Below are positions 11,187 to 23,700 of a stretch of DNA of 64,000 bases, one piece after another. The notes under the pieces were generated by a model. It was not told the DNA's origin and made no database searches. It worked only from the letters and a program-made list of their open reading frames with translations. How positions within the stretch are numbered: position 1 is the stretch's first letter; each line of letters starts with the position of its first letter. This DNA comes from Anaeramoeba flamelloides. Its lineage: Eukaryota; Metamonada; Anaeramoebidae. The DNA lies in the NCBI GenBank assembly GCA_027625915.1, contig JANTQA010000008.1, positions 10,541,001 to 10,605,000 of the forward strand, given 5' to 3'. A program made the position numbers and the translations under genes.

Positions 11187-14100
11187 ATATATATATATCG
11201 CCAATCCAACAACCAAAAATTAAAACCCTGCTTAAAAATAAGTTAATAAACGCCAATTCAAGAGTGGCCAAATAGATTAATAAAAAATAAATTGAATATT
11301 TAAATTAACTTTTAATGTTAAATCTCAAATTATAATTTAGTACTAAAAACATAAATTTATTTTTTACAAAAAATTACAAATTTTATGTACTAAATATAAT
11401 TTGCTGTTAAATAATCCAAAAAAATGCACGTTATGTCAGTTTTTGATTAAATAACGACAAAATTTAAACTTTCAATTTTTTCTGAATTCTTTTTTAATAT
11501 TTATTCAGATGTTATATATTTCTTTTTTTATAAACTTCGTTCTATAAAAAAAAATAAATATTTTTTCATAATTAATTTTGAAGAATGAAGAATAAATAAT
11601 AAATGAACAGAATAATATATACCAAAAAACCGTTGATGTTTATACGGAATTTAATATAATAAATCGATATATTTTATGAAAAAATAAAAAAAGTAAAAAT
11701 TATTAAGGTCTCCACTACCAAAAATAACAATGTTTTTTTTTTTTTGATCTCTTATTTTTAATCAAATAAATTCTTTTTCAGTCAAATATACCCAGTTTCA
11801 TTGAAGAAAGAGAACATTTTCTAAGAGTTTTATTCTTTATTCATATCAAAATAAATTTTCAATTTTTAGATCATTATCATTTTTTCTCATTTAGGAATTT
11901 TTTTTTTTTATTTTTGATTTTTAATTTTTTTTTTTATTTTTCTTTCTTTAATTTTTTCTAATTTTTTTAAAGTTTATTTAATATATATATATATATATAT
12001 GGTTTGAAACTTCAAATTAATATACGTAAAAGTATGAATGTGTATTTTTTTAAAATCCAATACTTATAATTTAAAAATCTTATTGTTAATGATTTTAATT
12101 TGCCAAACAAATTGAGAAATTTTGTATGGAAATTCCAATGAAAAGGTTACAAATTTTTTTTTTTAGCTTTTTTTTTTTTTTTTTTGAAATTTTTAATTAG
12201 TTCGGAAATTTCTTTTATGGACCTCAATACAAACCTGAAATTCATTATTTCTCTTATTTTTAAACAAGTTTATGTTGGTTGATTCTTAAAAAAAAAAAAG
12301 TGAATTTTTCTTTTTTGGGTGGTGCTCCTTTGAGCGAAATGGTGTTTTTGTTATAAATACTGCTTTAGAAATGATGAATTCCCTGGTAGAATTGAAAAAT
12401 AGATCGTTGATGTGACTCTTCAAAATTTGATAAAAAAATAGAATAGAGGCTATTTTTAATACTAAAAAAAATAAAAAGAAAAATCTTTTTAATTTAAAAT
12501 TTTAATTCGAGGTCTTTCACTAAAAATTAATTTATTAATTATTATCACTTTTTGATAAAATATTTTATGGGGTATAATTTCTACATAATGGAATATATAT
12601 ATATCACACAGTCTAAAAAAATACCCCATACATATTATTCATTTTAATTATTATCATGGAATTATCTAAAAAATTTAATAAAATAAAACAGTAAATTCTA
12701 ATTTTTACATTTTTTCAAAAGAATTAAAGATTATTAATTTAATTTTTAATATCTCAATTTAGAGAATAATTTACCAAAAAAAAATGTTTAAATAATAAAA
12801 AGGGCATCTTTCAAAAGTTTATCTTAATTATAATCATCAAATATTAAACATAGTTTGATATATCTATAGGTTTTCGTATTTTCGATAATATTTGTCGTTT
12901 TCCCCGTGTTTAACAATTTACATTTCAAACTCTTTTATTTAGTAAATTTAATAGAATAAAAAGAGTATATTCTGATTTTGAAGAAAGAAAAAATAATTTA
13001 AGTATGTGTAGAGTAAAAATAGGTGATTTTTTTTGTAGTGTTTTTGGATCAAGATAATCGGAACGCCCTGGATATACCTAAAATCAACATTTTTCAGATT
13101 ATATCATCTTAAACTTCATAAATCCTTTTTTATTATTTTAATTATCCATAATAGCCCCCCCCAATATTGATCTTTTATCCGAATTTTTTATAAATATAAG
13201 TCTATATATTTCTATGAAATACCCACACCCCATCATACATCCGTCTTCTTTTTTTATGTAATAACAAGATGAATTAATGACAATTCGACTTATTTAAACA
13301 ATTTTATAATTATTTTTTCATTTTTTTAAACAAACCTGAGTAAAGGGACAAGTAATTAAGGGGAAAAAAAAAGTTTTCAAATAAAAAAAAAAAAAATTCC
13401 TAATTTTTTTCAGAAACAGAAATCAAAAACTGACCAACGTGTGATATATTATCAAACCACATAAATGATAAACACTGAAAAAAGAGGAATTTTTTCGAAA
13501 AAACTGTAAAATAGTGATACTCAATTACGATTTAAACAGTTAGAATATCGTTTTGAAAACATATGTTTCTTTTTGTAAGTCTTGATCTTGAGCTCTTTTT
13601 GAGATCTCAAAGATTTTTTTTTTTTCTTTCCATTTTTTAAATAAGTTATTTTAATCACTAGAAGATGACAAAATTCTAACATTGCCAAATTAAGAAGGTT
13701 ACTAAATAATTATAAATAAGATTGAAATGAATTAAATTGATTATAAACTTATAGAAAATAATTTCTTTTAAATTGAAGAAATTTAGCCCTTCGGAAATAC
13801 AAAAAAAAATTAAAGAATGAATTTTTCGAATTAAGATTCCTTTGTATCTTTTTTTTTATATTAGTCGAATTTTTTTGAACCTTTTTTTTTTATTTGAATT
13901 TTTTGGCAACCAGATATACCATTACTTTTTTTTTTAATTGAAATTTTATACAAATAGATCCTCATAATATTTTTTTTTGATAGTTATATTTTGTCAATCA
14001 AAAATAGGGCAATTTCACAATAACAGTACTTTTAGTTATAAATCACTACCCGAGTATGTAACAAATCCACTGAATGTGTCTCGAGCCTTAAACGTTACTT

Positions 14101-14741
14101 CTTTCAAAATTTTTGATGTCAAAAAAATTTCTATTTGTGTAAATCCTATTTTTGGAAAAATTTTTATCACACTTTTATTGATCGAAATTGAACAATTTAT
14201 AAAGATTAAAAAGGAAAACAGGAAAACGGATTTTATATTCTGTCTTTAAATGGGTTTGGTGTCTTAAAATAAATAACTAAAATCCTGAAGAAAAAATTCA
14301 ATCAACAGATAAACAAGTAAAAAATTTACAAAACTTTTGGCATTTGCAAGATGAAAAATTCTTTCATACCCCACATTTATTTTTGTTTCTATCTTGAGAT
14401 TACTTGGTCAAATAATTTACTCAAAAAGATTTCGAAACGAAAATTGAAGAATTACGAAGAATACAAAATGAACAAACCTGACTTTTGAAGACAAAAAAAA
14501 AGGATTTAAGTGAAGTAAAATATTTCGAAAAATGTAAACCATTTAGAATAAAAAATAAAAAATAATAAAAAAAAAAATCCTAAATTATACAAATACAGAC
14601 TACAATAACACAAAAACAAACTCCAGGATCGAAAATTGATCAGTGTTTTACAGAAATGAACACGCACAACTTTGTTAATTACAGAAAAACCCAACTAGAA
14701 AATAGATTAAATCATTTTTTTATCAGTTTAAAGAACTTAAT

Positions 14742-15048
14742 ATGACTGAATATAAAATTGTTGTTGTTGGTTCAGGATCCGTTGGAAAATCAGCACTAAC
14801 AATCCAACTTGTGTCAAATGTTTTTGTTGAAATTTATGATCCTACTGTTGAAGGTTTGTAAACCTAATTTTTTTCTTTTTGTGCGAAATTTTTTATTTTT
14901 TTTTTCTGATTTTTTTTTTTTATATTTTATCTTTCTATGAAAATGTTTTTTCTTCAATAAACCTATTTTCTTTTCTTGTTGAGCTTTTTCTTTTTAACAA
15001 AATTTTATTTTTTTTTCCAAAACCAAAAACAAAAAAAAACAAATAACA

Positions 15049-15086
<38 letters not shown>

Positions 15087-15561
15087 AAAAAAAAAAACAA
15101 AAGATTCCTATCGAAGACAAGTTGTGATTGATGAGGAAACATGTTTTCTCAGTATTTTAGATACTGCAGGACAAGATGAATTTAGTGCCATGAGAGACAC
15201 CTATATGCGAAACGGAGAAGGATTTTTATTAGTCTATGCGATCAATTCCTTATCTAGCTTTAAGGAAATCCAATCCTTTAGAAACCACATCCTCAGGGTC
15301 AAAGATGCAGACAATGTCCCAATGGTACTTGTCGGAAACAAGATCGATCTTGAGTCAGATCGAAAGGTCTCCACAGAGGAAGGAAAGGAATTGGCCGAAA
15401 GATTTGGGTGTTTATTAGTTGAATCATCAGCTAAAACAAGAGTAGGTGTGGAAGACGCATTTTACGGGCTGGTAAGAGAAATTAGAAAACAATTAGGAAA
15501 AGGTGGTGGTGGTGGTGGATCCTCAGGAAAAAAAAGAAAATGGAAATGTGATCTTATGTAA
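14742..15561 (+). CDS. ras: Ras-family small GTPase (2 exons)
   Basis: Exons 14742-14853 and 15104-15561 join to 189 residues, exactly the classical Ras length. The 250-nt intron has donor GTTTGT and acceptor AAAAG, phase 1. Motifs: [18 protein letters not shown] with P-loop GSGSVGKS at 10-17; switch [30 protein letters not shown] with the Gln61 equivalent; GNKID; and ESSAK. The C-terminus is a Gly6 run, then GKKRKWK and the CAAX box CDLM, predicting farnesylation and membrane anchoring by the basic patch. The Gly13 position of human Ras is Ser here, while Gly12 and Gln61 are kept, so normal GTP hydrolysis is expected. The gene stands alone. The start has no competing upstream ATG in frame and the family N-terminus is complete. 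Function by family: GTP-switched signalling at the plasma membrane. Confidence 0.96.
14854..15103 (+). other. Ras intron with poly(A) instead of a pyrimidine tract
   Basis: The 250-nt intron begins GTTTGTAAAC with T-rich sequence but its last 60 bases are almost pure A (an A run of more than 30, interrupted by C, then CAAAAG at the splice). The usual U-rich 3' tract is absent next to the acceptor. Confidence 0.85.
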
Positions 15562-16187
15562 TTTCTTTTTCTTGTATATCCAATTATTTATTTTTTATTG
15601 CCTGTATTACTTTTGAATTGAACCTTTTTTAAATTCAATTTGGTTCCTAATTTACCTGGTTCAAGTTAATTACCAATATTATTATTGTGGCTTTTTATAT
15701 TAAACATTTAAAAAAACATATATTATCTACAAAATACATTTTTTTAATTTTGCTATTTTTTTTATTTTTTTTTTTTCACACAAAAACCCCAAAAAGGAAC
15801 AAAACAATTTATTATTGTGATCAAATTACCAATTTTTTAGTAGGTGGTTCTTATAAATGAATATTAAGAGTCACTGCTTCATAATACTGTGAAGTTTCTC
15901 AAAAAAACTAATACATTTATTTTGTTTGATTTTTCAAGTTTTTTCTCTCCATTCAATTTTTTTCTCTACATCACATTTGTTCAATAATTTATTTTCAGGT
16001 TGTATTGCCTAGATTCCATTTTTAGAATAATTTAGATTCTAATCTTTTCCTTATGCAAATAAAGCCATTCCAAAAAAAGTCTGACAAAATAGTTATTCAA
16101 AATAATCTCTAAATAAACTCTTTTTCAAATAAAAGGAAACAGAAAATTTCAAGAATTATTCATAATTAAATCAAATTAATTGTAGTA

Positions 16188-16333
16188 CAGTCTTTCCAAG
16201 TCTACCATAAAATTTTAAATAAAACACATTTGAGTTTTCTATTCTTATTTCCAAATTTTTTGAAAATGGAAAATAAGAATAGAAAAATCAATTCTATTTT
16301 ATTTAAAGTTTTATGATAGACTTGGAACAGTTG
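16188..16333. mobile_element. Short MITE, CAGTCTTTCCAAG inverted repeats, TA-flanked
   Basis: A 146-bp near-perfect hairpin: TA|CAGTCTTTCCAAGTCTACC at the left and GGTAGACTTGG-like ...CTTGGAACAGTTG|TA at the right. TA on both sides suggests a Tc1/mariner-type target duplication. It shares its terminal pattern with 16505-16908 and 25519-26034. Confidence 0.75.
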
Positions 16334-16504
16334 TATCATTCTAAAAGACAAGAAACTCATTAAAATATAAAAAAAAACTCAACAGAATCTTCAAAACTCC
16401 TGAAAACAAAACAATAAAGATTAAAATTAAATCTTTTAAAAATTGATGTGACCTTTTATTTGAAATGAGAAATCTTGTTTTGTAAATTGCAAGTGAAAAA
16501 AATA

Positions 16505-16908
16505 CAGTCGATCCAAAGCTACCGTGGAATTTTATCAATATCAAATTTTGATGTTGATATTAGATTTTTAAAAAGTTGAATATAAGAATAATAAAGCTCT
16601 TATTGGAAAAAAAAATTCCTAAATGAGCTAATATTACAAGAATTTTTTCTGATTTTCAAACAATAAAATTTCAGAATCCAAAATGAATCTAAATATCGAA
16701 AATTCATTGAGAAACCGTATAAATTTTTGCTCTGAAAAAAATGAATTAATTTTTCGATCACATGAGAAGAATATTTTTCATATCAACTCATTGATGAGAA
16801 ATTTTTTAAAAAGTTGAATATAAGAATAACAAAGCAAATATTGAAAAAATCTATATCAACATCAAATTTTGATATTGAAAAAATTTCACGTTATACTTTA
16901 AACAGCTG
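16505..16908. mobile_element. MITE of the same family, 404 bp
   Basis: Left end TA|CAGTCGATCCAAAGC then TACCGTGGAATTTT; right end AATTTCACGTTATAC..AAACAGCTG|TA. Inside, TTTTTAAAAAGTTGAATATAAG occurs twice in direct orientation, about 240 bp apart, and ATCAAATTTTGAT palindromes lie near both ends. Confidence 0.6.
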
Positions 16909-17420
16909 TATAAAACCAATTAAAATTGTTGAAACAGTTGAATTGGGCAAAATTTCTTTACATTGTATTGATAACTCTTTACACTTCAAACTTTTGTTCT
17001 TTAATGTCTCATTTTCAATATAAAGCCATAATTCATATGGGTATTTTGTTAAAAAATTTTTTTTCGATATTTTCTTTTTTCATTGTTCTATACAAATCAA
17101 TCCAATAATGATCTTTCAAAATCCCTATATCTAGATCTTCGAAACCAAACTTAAACCTTTTCCATTTTTAAATTGACAAATTATTTCCAAATTGGTTCTT
17201 CTTATCTTGTTATTTTCATTTTCCAACTATTCAATACCCATAAATAAGAGAAAATGAAAAAATGAATAATTAAAATGAAAATCATCAAGAAGTAATTATC
17301 TTATTAACAATCAAATTAAATAATATTGATGATTATAGAGGTTTGTGATTTTGTATGAAAAGGAGTTTATATCACAAACTTGAAGAGATCTATTTTTAGT
17401 ACTTGATTAAAAAAAAATTA

Positions 17421-17622
17421 CAGTCAGTTTCACTTTTAAGGAACAAAATTTCAACCAAATTTAAGGCACAAAAAAAAAATCTTAAATTAAGGAACAAAAT
17501 TTGGAATTTTAATTTTTACAATTTATTTTTACTAGAATCTGAATTTTGTGCTTTAATTTGAGATTTTTTTTTTGTGTCTTAAATTTCGTTGAAATTTTGT
17601 GCCTTAAAAGTGAAACTGACTG
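17421..17622. mobile_element. CAGTCAG-family MITE, full copy
   Basis: TA|CAGTCAGTTTCAC at the left and GTGAAACTGACTG|TA at the right. The whole 202 bp is a long imperfect hairpin, with arms containing the repeated words TTAAGGCACA and AATCTCAAATTAA. Confidence 0.85.
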
Positions 17623-17731
17623 TAAGTCTAAAATAAAAATATGGAATTATTAAATTTAAAACGTCTTAGTGATACCTGTCCCAAATATCTCAAAGATTTT
17701 GATTAATTAAAAAGAATAAAACTTGATCTCA

Positions 17732-18268
17732 TAAACTAAAATTCAAAATTTTCCACTCAGCTAAAACGTTCCCAACAATCACAATAATACAATTTCATTG
17801 AAATTGGAGATAATTTTGATTTTTGTAAAAATATGAAAATCATTTTTTCATCTTTTAGTTTTTGTTTTCATTTCATTGTTTGAATTACTTTAATTTATTT
17901 CATTTGATCAAAAATTTTTTCAACCATTGATATTAGGTTAAAGTTGGGTTGTTCCAAATAGAAAAACCCAAATAAAATTAGTTGGTAGTACCTAACCTTT
18001 GATCGATCAATATTCCTAATAGAATTTCAACAAATTTACCAAATGTATTTTTTTGTTTTGCTCTCTCTAAAATTTTTAACACACTCATGATTTATTTGTA
18101 TTGATAATTATTTATTTATTGTTTTGTGAGTATTGTAATTTATAAACAAATGTTAACATTTCAATTAGTGAATGACTCTAATTTGATAAAACTTCTTGAA
18201 TTGATTAATAAGTTTTTTTTTTTCACAAATCAAATTTTGGTGTGTTAAAATTTTTGAATTGGGGTTTA
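17732..18268 (-). mobile_element. 537-bp inverted-repeat element, copy 1
   Basis: Nearly identical, in opposite orientation, to 24021-24558. Ends are TAAACTAAAATTCAAAATTTT and its inverted partner AAAATTTTTGAATTGGGGTTTA. Internal landmarks include GATCGATCAATATTCC and TTGTTTTGTGAGTATTG. No open frame; class unknown. Confidence 0.75.
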
Positions 18269-20705
18269 GATTAAACAAGATTCTTGAATTAGTAAAAAAT
18301 TTCAACAATTTATGAAAAAAAATCTGGATTTCTAGATAAATTTTTTAGAAATAATCACCATTATTAAAAATGAAAAGTAAAATATTTTTCTTCAATTTGT
18401 CTCAAAAGGTATATTAGTAGCTAGAAAATTGGATTTTTTTCTGAAATTAAGTAATTTACTTGGATATTTTTGTTAAAAGTTATTTTCAACATATTGAAAA
18501 TTTAGTGATACAGTAACCAGATTTATAAAAAATAATATATATTAAGTAGTCTTTTGTTATTTATTTTGATAATTCTGATTATCTTGTAATTAAAACAAAG
18601 AAAAAAAAAATATTTTTTTTTAATCTTGGATTATAAATATTAGAATTACAAAAGAACAAATGATATTATTTTGGTTAATATTTTTTGATATAGAAAAGTA
18701 ATTAAAAAAAAAAATTAAAAAAATGAAAATTTACAATAGTGATCATGTAGAAAAAAAAAACAAATCTTTTTTCAATAATATTTACTATGGTTGAAAAGAT
18801 AGTTTCGAACCACAAATTACTAACGTTATTTGTATATAATTGCGACATAATTTAATTTTGGCCAAATCTAATGATGTTAATAATTTAAGTGAGATTTCAA
18901 GATACTCTTCCAGGGTCATTTTTTTGTTAAACTGTTATGTATAATTATTTAGAAAAATATGAACATATATCATAATTTCCAAAAAAAAAAAAAATAAATA
19001 AATAAATAAAAAGAAATACGAGTCACCTTCAACTTTTATCAAGTAAAGAAGTTTATCAGAAATCTAAATAATAGAGAAAAATGAACGAATTTATTCAATT
19101 ATTTTAAATTGTAGTTAAATCTTTATTCTAATTTTTCAAAATAAACGAAAAAAATACTTTTCTACATTTGATAATAAAAAATAAAATTAGTAATTTTCCT
19201 TTTTAAAATCTTGGTATAAAAAATAAATGTATCATTTAGATCTGAAGTATCAACGGGAATTTTATATAAATTTTTTTCTTTGAAAATTTTTTTATGATTT
19301 ATTTCATAAATAAAATTGAAATTGTCATTAAAATACACATTCGATAATTTTCATTGTTAAAAAAGTAATCAAATATTTTTACACTTTTTATTATTCTCAA
19401 AAGTTAATATATCTTTGCATTAATTATAATCAACAAACATTATCTTGATCTTTTAAAAATATTTTTTTTTTCATTTTTAATATAATGAAGAGTATTCAAA
19501 ATTCTAAGAATTATCTATATTTTTTTCAAGTTAATTTTATTTTTATTTAGATAAAGAGTTTTAAAAGGAAAAAAGTCAAGTATTAACTTTTAATATTGGG
19601 ATCCTGAAATATGAAAATATCAGTAACATTTATATACAAAAGAATAAACTGAAAAAAAAAACTTCAAATGGTAAAAGAAAATGATAGCAACAAGAAAAAA
19701 GAAATTTCATTAATTAAACACACCACAACACCCCCCCCCCCAAAAAAAAAAAAAAAAAAAAAAAAAACCACCAATGATAACATATTAAACTAGACTAAAA
19801 TGAAAAAAAGGTATAGTATTTGTGATTTTAATTGTTCCTTAATTAAAGGTAGCATTTTTTATTTTTTTTTTTCTTAATTATCAATTTTCTCTTATAAATA
19901 TTTCTAAATTTAAAATTCTTTTTCTTATTTTATTTTTTCTTATCAATTTTTTGTTTTTACTTTTTTAGAACAATTAAAATATAATTTGGGGATGTAACCT
20001 TCCAATGAATATTCATGAAATCTATAAATTTCCACTTAATGATACTTTTTTAGATATTTAGTAAAACAAAATATAGAGTGTAATTTATACTTTTTCAATA
20101 ATAACAATAAAATACTTTTTTTAAATAAAGGATTATTACTATTTATTGTGTAAACTTTCTAGATTTACAGTTTTACTTTTAAACAAATAAAACAATTTTA
20201 TAATGTTTTTTTTTGTTATTGTTGAATTTCTGATGTGTTGAAATTTTACATAAAAAAAAAATAACAATTTTGAAAAAATGTCAAAATACTGTTTGAAACA
20301 ATATAACGTTTTAAAAATCAATAAAAGAGTGTTTAAAAAAATATACTTGAAAAAAAATAGGGTTTTGTAAAAATAATAATTTTTCATTTTATTTTGTTTT
20401 TAAAGAAAAGAAATAATTTTTTTTTTATTTTTTCCGATTTTTATTGTCAATATACAAAAGCATGGGAATAATGTTTATTAAATTAATGATAATATATTAG
20501 TGAGTGAATACCTTAATATATCATAATATTAAAATCACTATATGTATAAGTAATATATCTCTCTCATTGTTAAATTGGCATAGTAGTTTTTAATTTTTGA
20601 AAAATTTAATTATTGATTTGAATTTTCATTTAGATTGTTTTTTATTTTAATTTTATTTTCATATGTTGTGAAATTTTATTCAATTATTATTTTACATTTA
20701 CAAAT

Positions 20706-23700
20706 TTAACAACAGCCAGTTGAAGAATTTCTTCCTTGGTTTCGAATATTAATAGTCAACTCATTGTCTGATTTCTGTTCTGGATCTACTGAAAATTGAA
20801 TAATCTACAAAAATTAAAAGATTTTTTTTAAGGATTTAGAGAAAAATAAAAGAAAAAAAAACAACAAATAAAAGAAAAAATAAAGAAATAAAAGGGGAAT
20901 TTGATAACAAATAAAATGAAAATATTAAAAATAGAATACAAACCTCTTCTCTTTTTATTGATCCATTTTTAACTTTACTATTGATTAATTTGGCCGTTTC
21001 TTTAAATACCTATTATGAAGAAAAATAACACACAAATACATAAAAGATTAATAAAATCAATCAAGAAAAAAAATAATATTATGTAAAAATTATTAATGTT
21101 TATTTATTTAAAGACCGAAGAAATTTGTAAATTAATTCATTTTTTTTTTGAACAATAAAATATTTCATTTTGAAATAAAATCCCTTTTAATCTAAAAGTT
21201 TAGAATACGCGATAATGTAATTATTTTGTTTAAATGTCAATTGTTTTACGAATAAATTACCTTTTCGCGAAGATATATTTTATCACGATAAAGTCAATTC
21301 TTCAAAAAAGTAATCTGAAGGAGCCAAAAAGACAATTTTGTGAAAAAAAAAATATTTTGTTTTTTAAATCTTCGGAATTTTTCAGAATTACCAAGCTATT
21401 ATATTAATTGAGTTCTTGATTTCAGATGACATTTATACGTTGATAAATTTTTGTTGATTGAACAACAAACTGATCATCAAAACAATTTTTATTTTTTTAA
21501 AATGAATAAAATAACAAACAAAAATAGATCAAGAGCAGTTCAAAACAATTTCTGAAATTTATTTTGATTTGATAGACAAATTTATCTATCCTTTTCGTCA
21601 ACTCAAATAAAAATTTGTGGTAAATTCTCATTTCCTGATCTAACGTTGCATTATATGTTGATATGAAAATAAAACCTTTGTATATTATTAACTCTATTGG
21701 GGTTCTATATTTGATTGTAACCGGTTACTTAAACAATACTCTAAAGTATCTGCAATACAAAAGAAGGTATTTTGGTTTTTAAATTTTTTCAAATAAAGAA
21801 CCATACAATCACAGATGATTAATAATTATAGTTTGAAAATCTTCTTATCTTTTTTTTGTGCTTATTCTTTTCATAATTTTACATTTTCGAAAAATTCTAA
21901 CACTAAAGGCGAAATAAACTAAATTCCAAAAATTTGGAGACAGTTTAAACAGTTGATAGAATAGCAATACTACACTTTACATTCAATTTGGAAATAATTT
22001 TGATTTTACAAACTATTTTCATTTTTTGTCTTTTTTCTTTTGTTTTCATTTACTTTTTTATAGTTATTTAATCTGTTTTGTTAGATCTGAGAATTTTTTT
22101 TTCGGTGGTTGATAGATGGTTTAATGTTGAGTTTGTTGAATTAGAAAAATCACATTACAATTTGTTGATGGTATCTTATCATTTGATCAATCAACAATTG
22201 TTGGTGAAATTGCAACAAATTTACAAATACAATTTTTTCATGACTCAACACACAATTAGGAAAAAGGAGCTCAATACAAAATAAAAGCTATCAACAAATT
22301 CATTTAAACCAGAAAATTTCAGGTCTCTCACTACAATTATTCTAAACCTCTCTTTATATTTTTCACTTTTCATTCTTTTCATTCTATCATTTTTTCACAA
22401 ATTCTATTTTTTTTCAATTTTTTTAGAAAACTAAATTAAGATTCAAATACTTCTGATGACTGTATCTGTTTAGATACTCTTTGAATTAGAAGTCTCAAAT
22501 TTAGTCACTTCAAAATTCTCTCTTTAACAGATTAGATGAGGTTTCATCTAACCCTTAACAATAAATTCAATACAATTTTTTGTTCTGCCCATTTCATAAT
22601 TTTGAACACACCAATTTTTATTTTTTCGTTTTATATTGTTTCTTCTTTTATTTAGATAAAAATGATTATATATTAAAACATTAATACTAGGTAATTTAAG
22701 TGTGGTTTAATATTACGTTTGGAAAAATACAATAAATTATATTTTAGAAAACTAAATTGAGTTAATATTTCTTCTAATGAATGTGTCTATTTTAGATACT
22801 CTTTGAATTAGGATACACAAATTTAGTCACTTCAAAATTCTCTCTTTATTAGATCAAGTATCCAACACTTAGTTCTTCACAATAAATCTGAAAATACAAT
22901 AAATTGTGATTTTTTTGGTCTATTTTTGATTTTGGGTGTTTCTAAATTTTTGGAATGGGGTTTAGTTTGTTTTTTAATTGATCACTTAGATCTAATGGAA
23001 ATTTCTCTCTTTTTCTTGTTAATTTACCTTTTAAAGGAAAAAAAAACATTTTTCAAAATACTCTTCTATCCTATATTTAAACACATTTTTCTCAATTAGT
23101 TGTTAATTGTTTGTTTGTATCTAAATTTGGAATATTAATTATTATGTAAAAAAAAAGTATTTTACTTTTCCTCTATTTTATTTTCATTGAACTATATAAA
23201 TAAAGATACACTATTAATGGTTTTAAATCTTTTATTTTGATTTTTATTCTGTAAGAACTTTTTTTTTATAATTGTGGATCTGAAAAAAAAAAATGGATCT
23301 TGAAATCAATTTAGTATTTTTCAACAAAACCCTATTATTAAATGTGTTTTTTTCTCGAAAAAACAATTACTTTGTGTGAAACCCCCAACTTTTGTTCCAC
23401 AAAAAAATGAACTTATTAGCGAAAAACAATACTTATTCATCAAAATATTATTTATTAGTGAAAAAGTATTTATTCACAAAAAAGTAAATATTTTAAGAAC
23501 AAGTAACAACATCCGCGAATATGTCGCACTTAGATGTAAAACTCTAAAGTGTTTTTTTGCACCGACCCTTGTGGTTTTGAAGCTGGGGTGCCGTCAAGCG
23601 ATGTGGTGTAAACATTTTAATATAATTGTTGTTTTCAATTCAAAAAATCCTAAATTTTAAATTTGAACAAGATCTCTTGACTCAGCATTCTTTTGTGTAA

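Larger units (their letters stand above)
9859..14741. other. Intergenic, mostly featureless AT-rich DNA
   Basis: Apart from the tiny candidate at 10231-10502 and a decayed MITE at 10992-11186 I see no gene. Bases 12180-12330 resemble 44220-44330 (ATTATTTCTCTTATTT, AAAAAGTGAATTTTT, GAGCGAAATGG) and so are repeat derived. A (TA)n run lies at 11982-12000. A 90-codon frame at 13977-14249 starts at TTG and matches nothing I know. Confidence 0.5.
15562..20705. other. Intergenic between Ras and Rab (convergent 3' ends), repeat rich
   Basis: Holds four inverted-repeat elements between 16188 and 18268 and then AT-rich DNA without recognisable genes. A C11-A26 composite run begins at 19731. A frame at 20139-20387 (-) is F/K-rich, without similarity I recognise. 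Confidence 0.55.
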
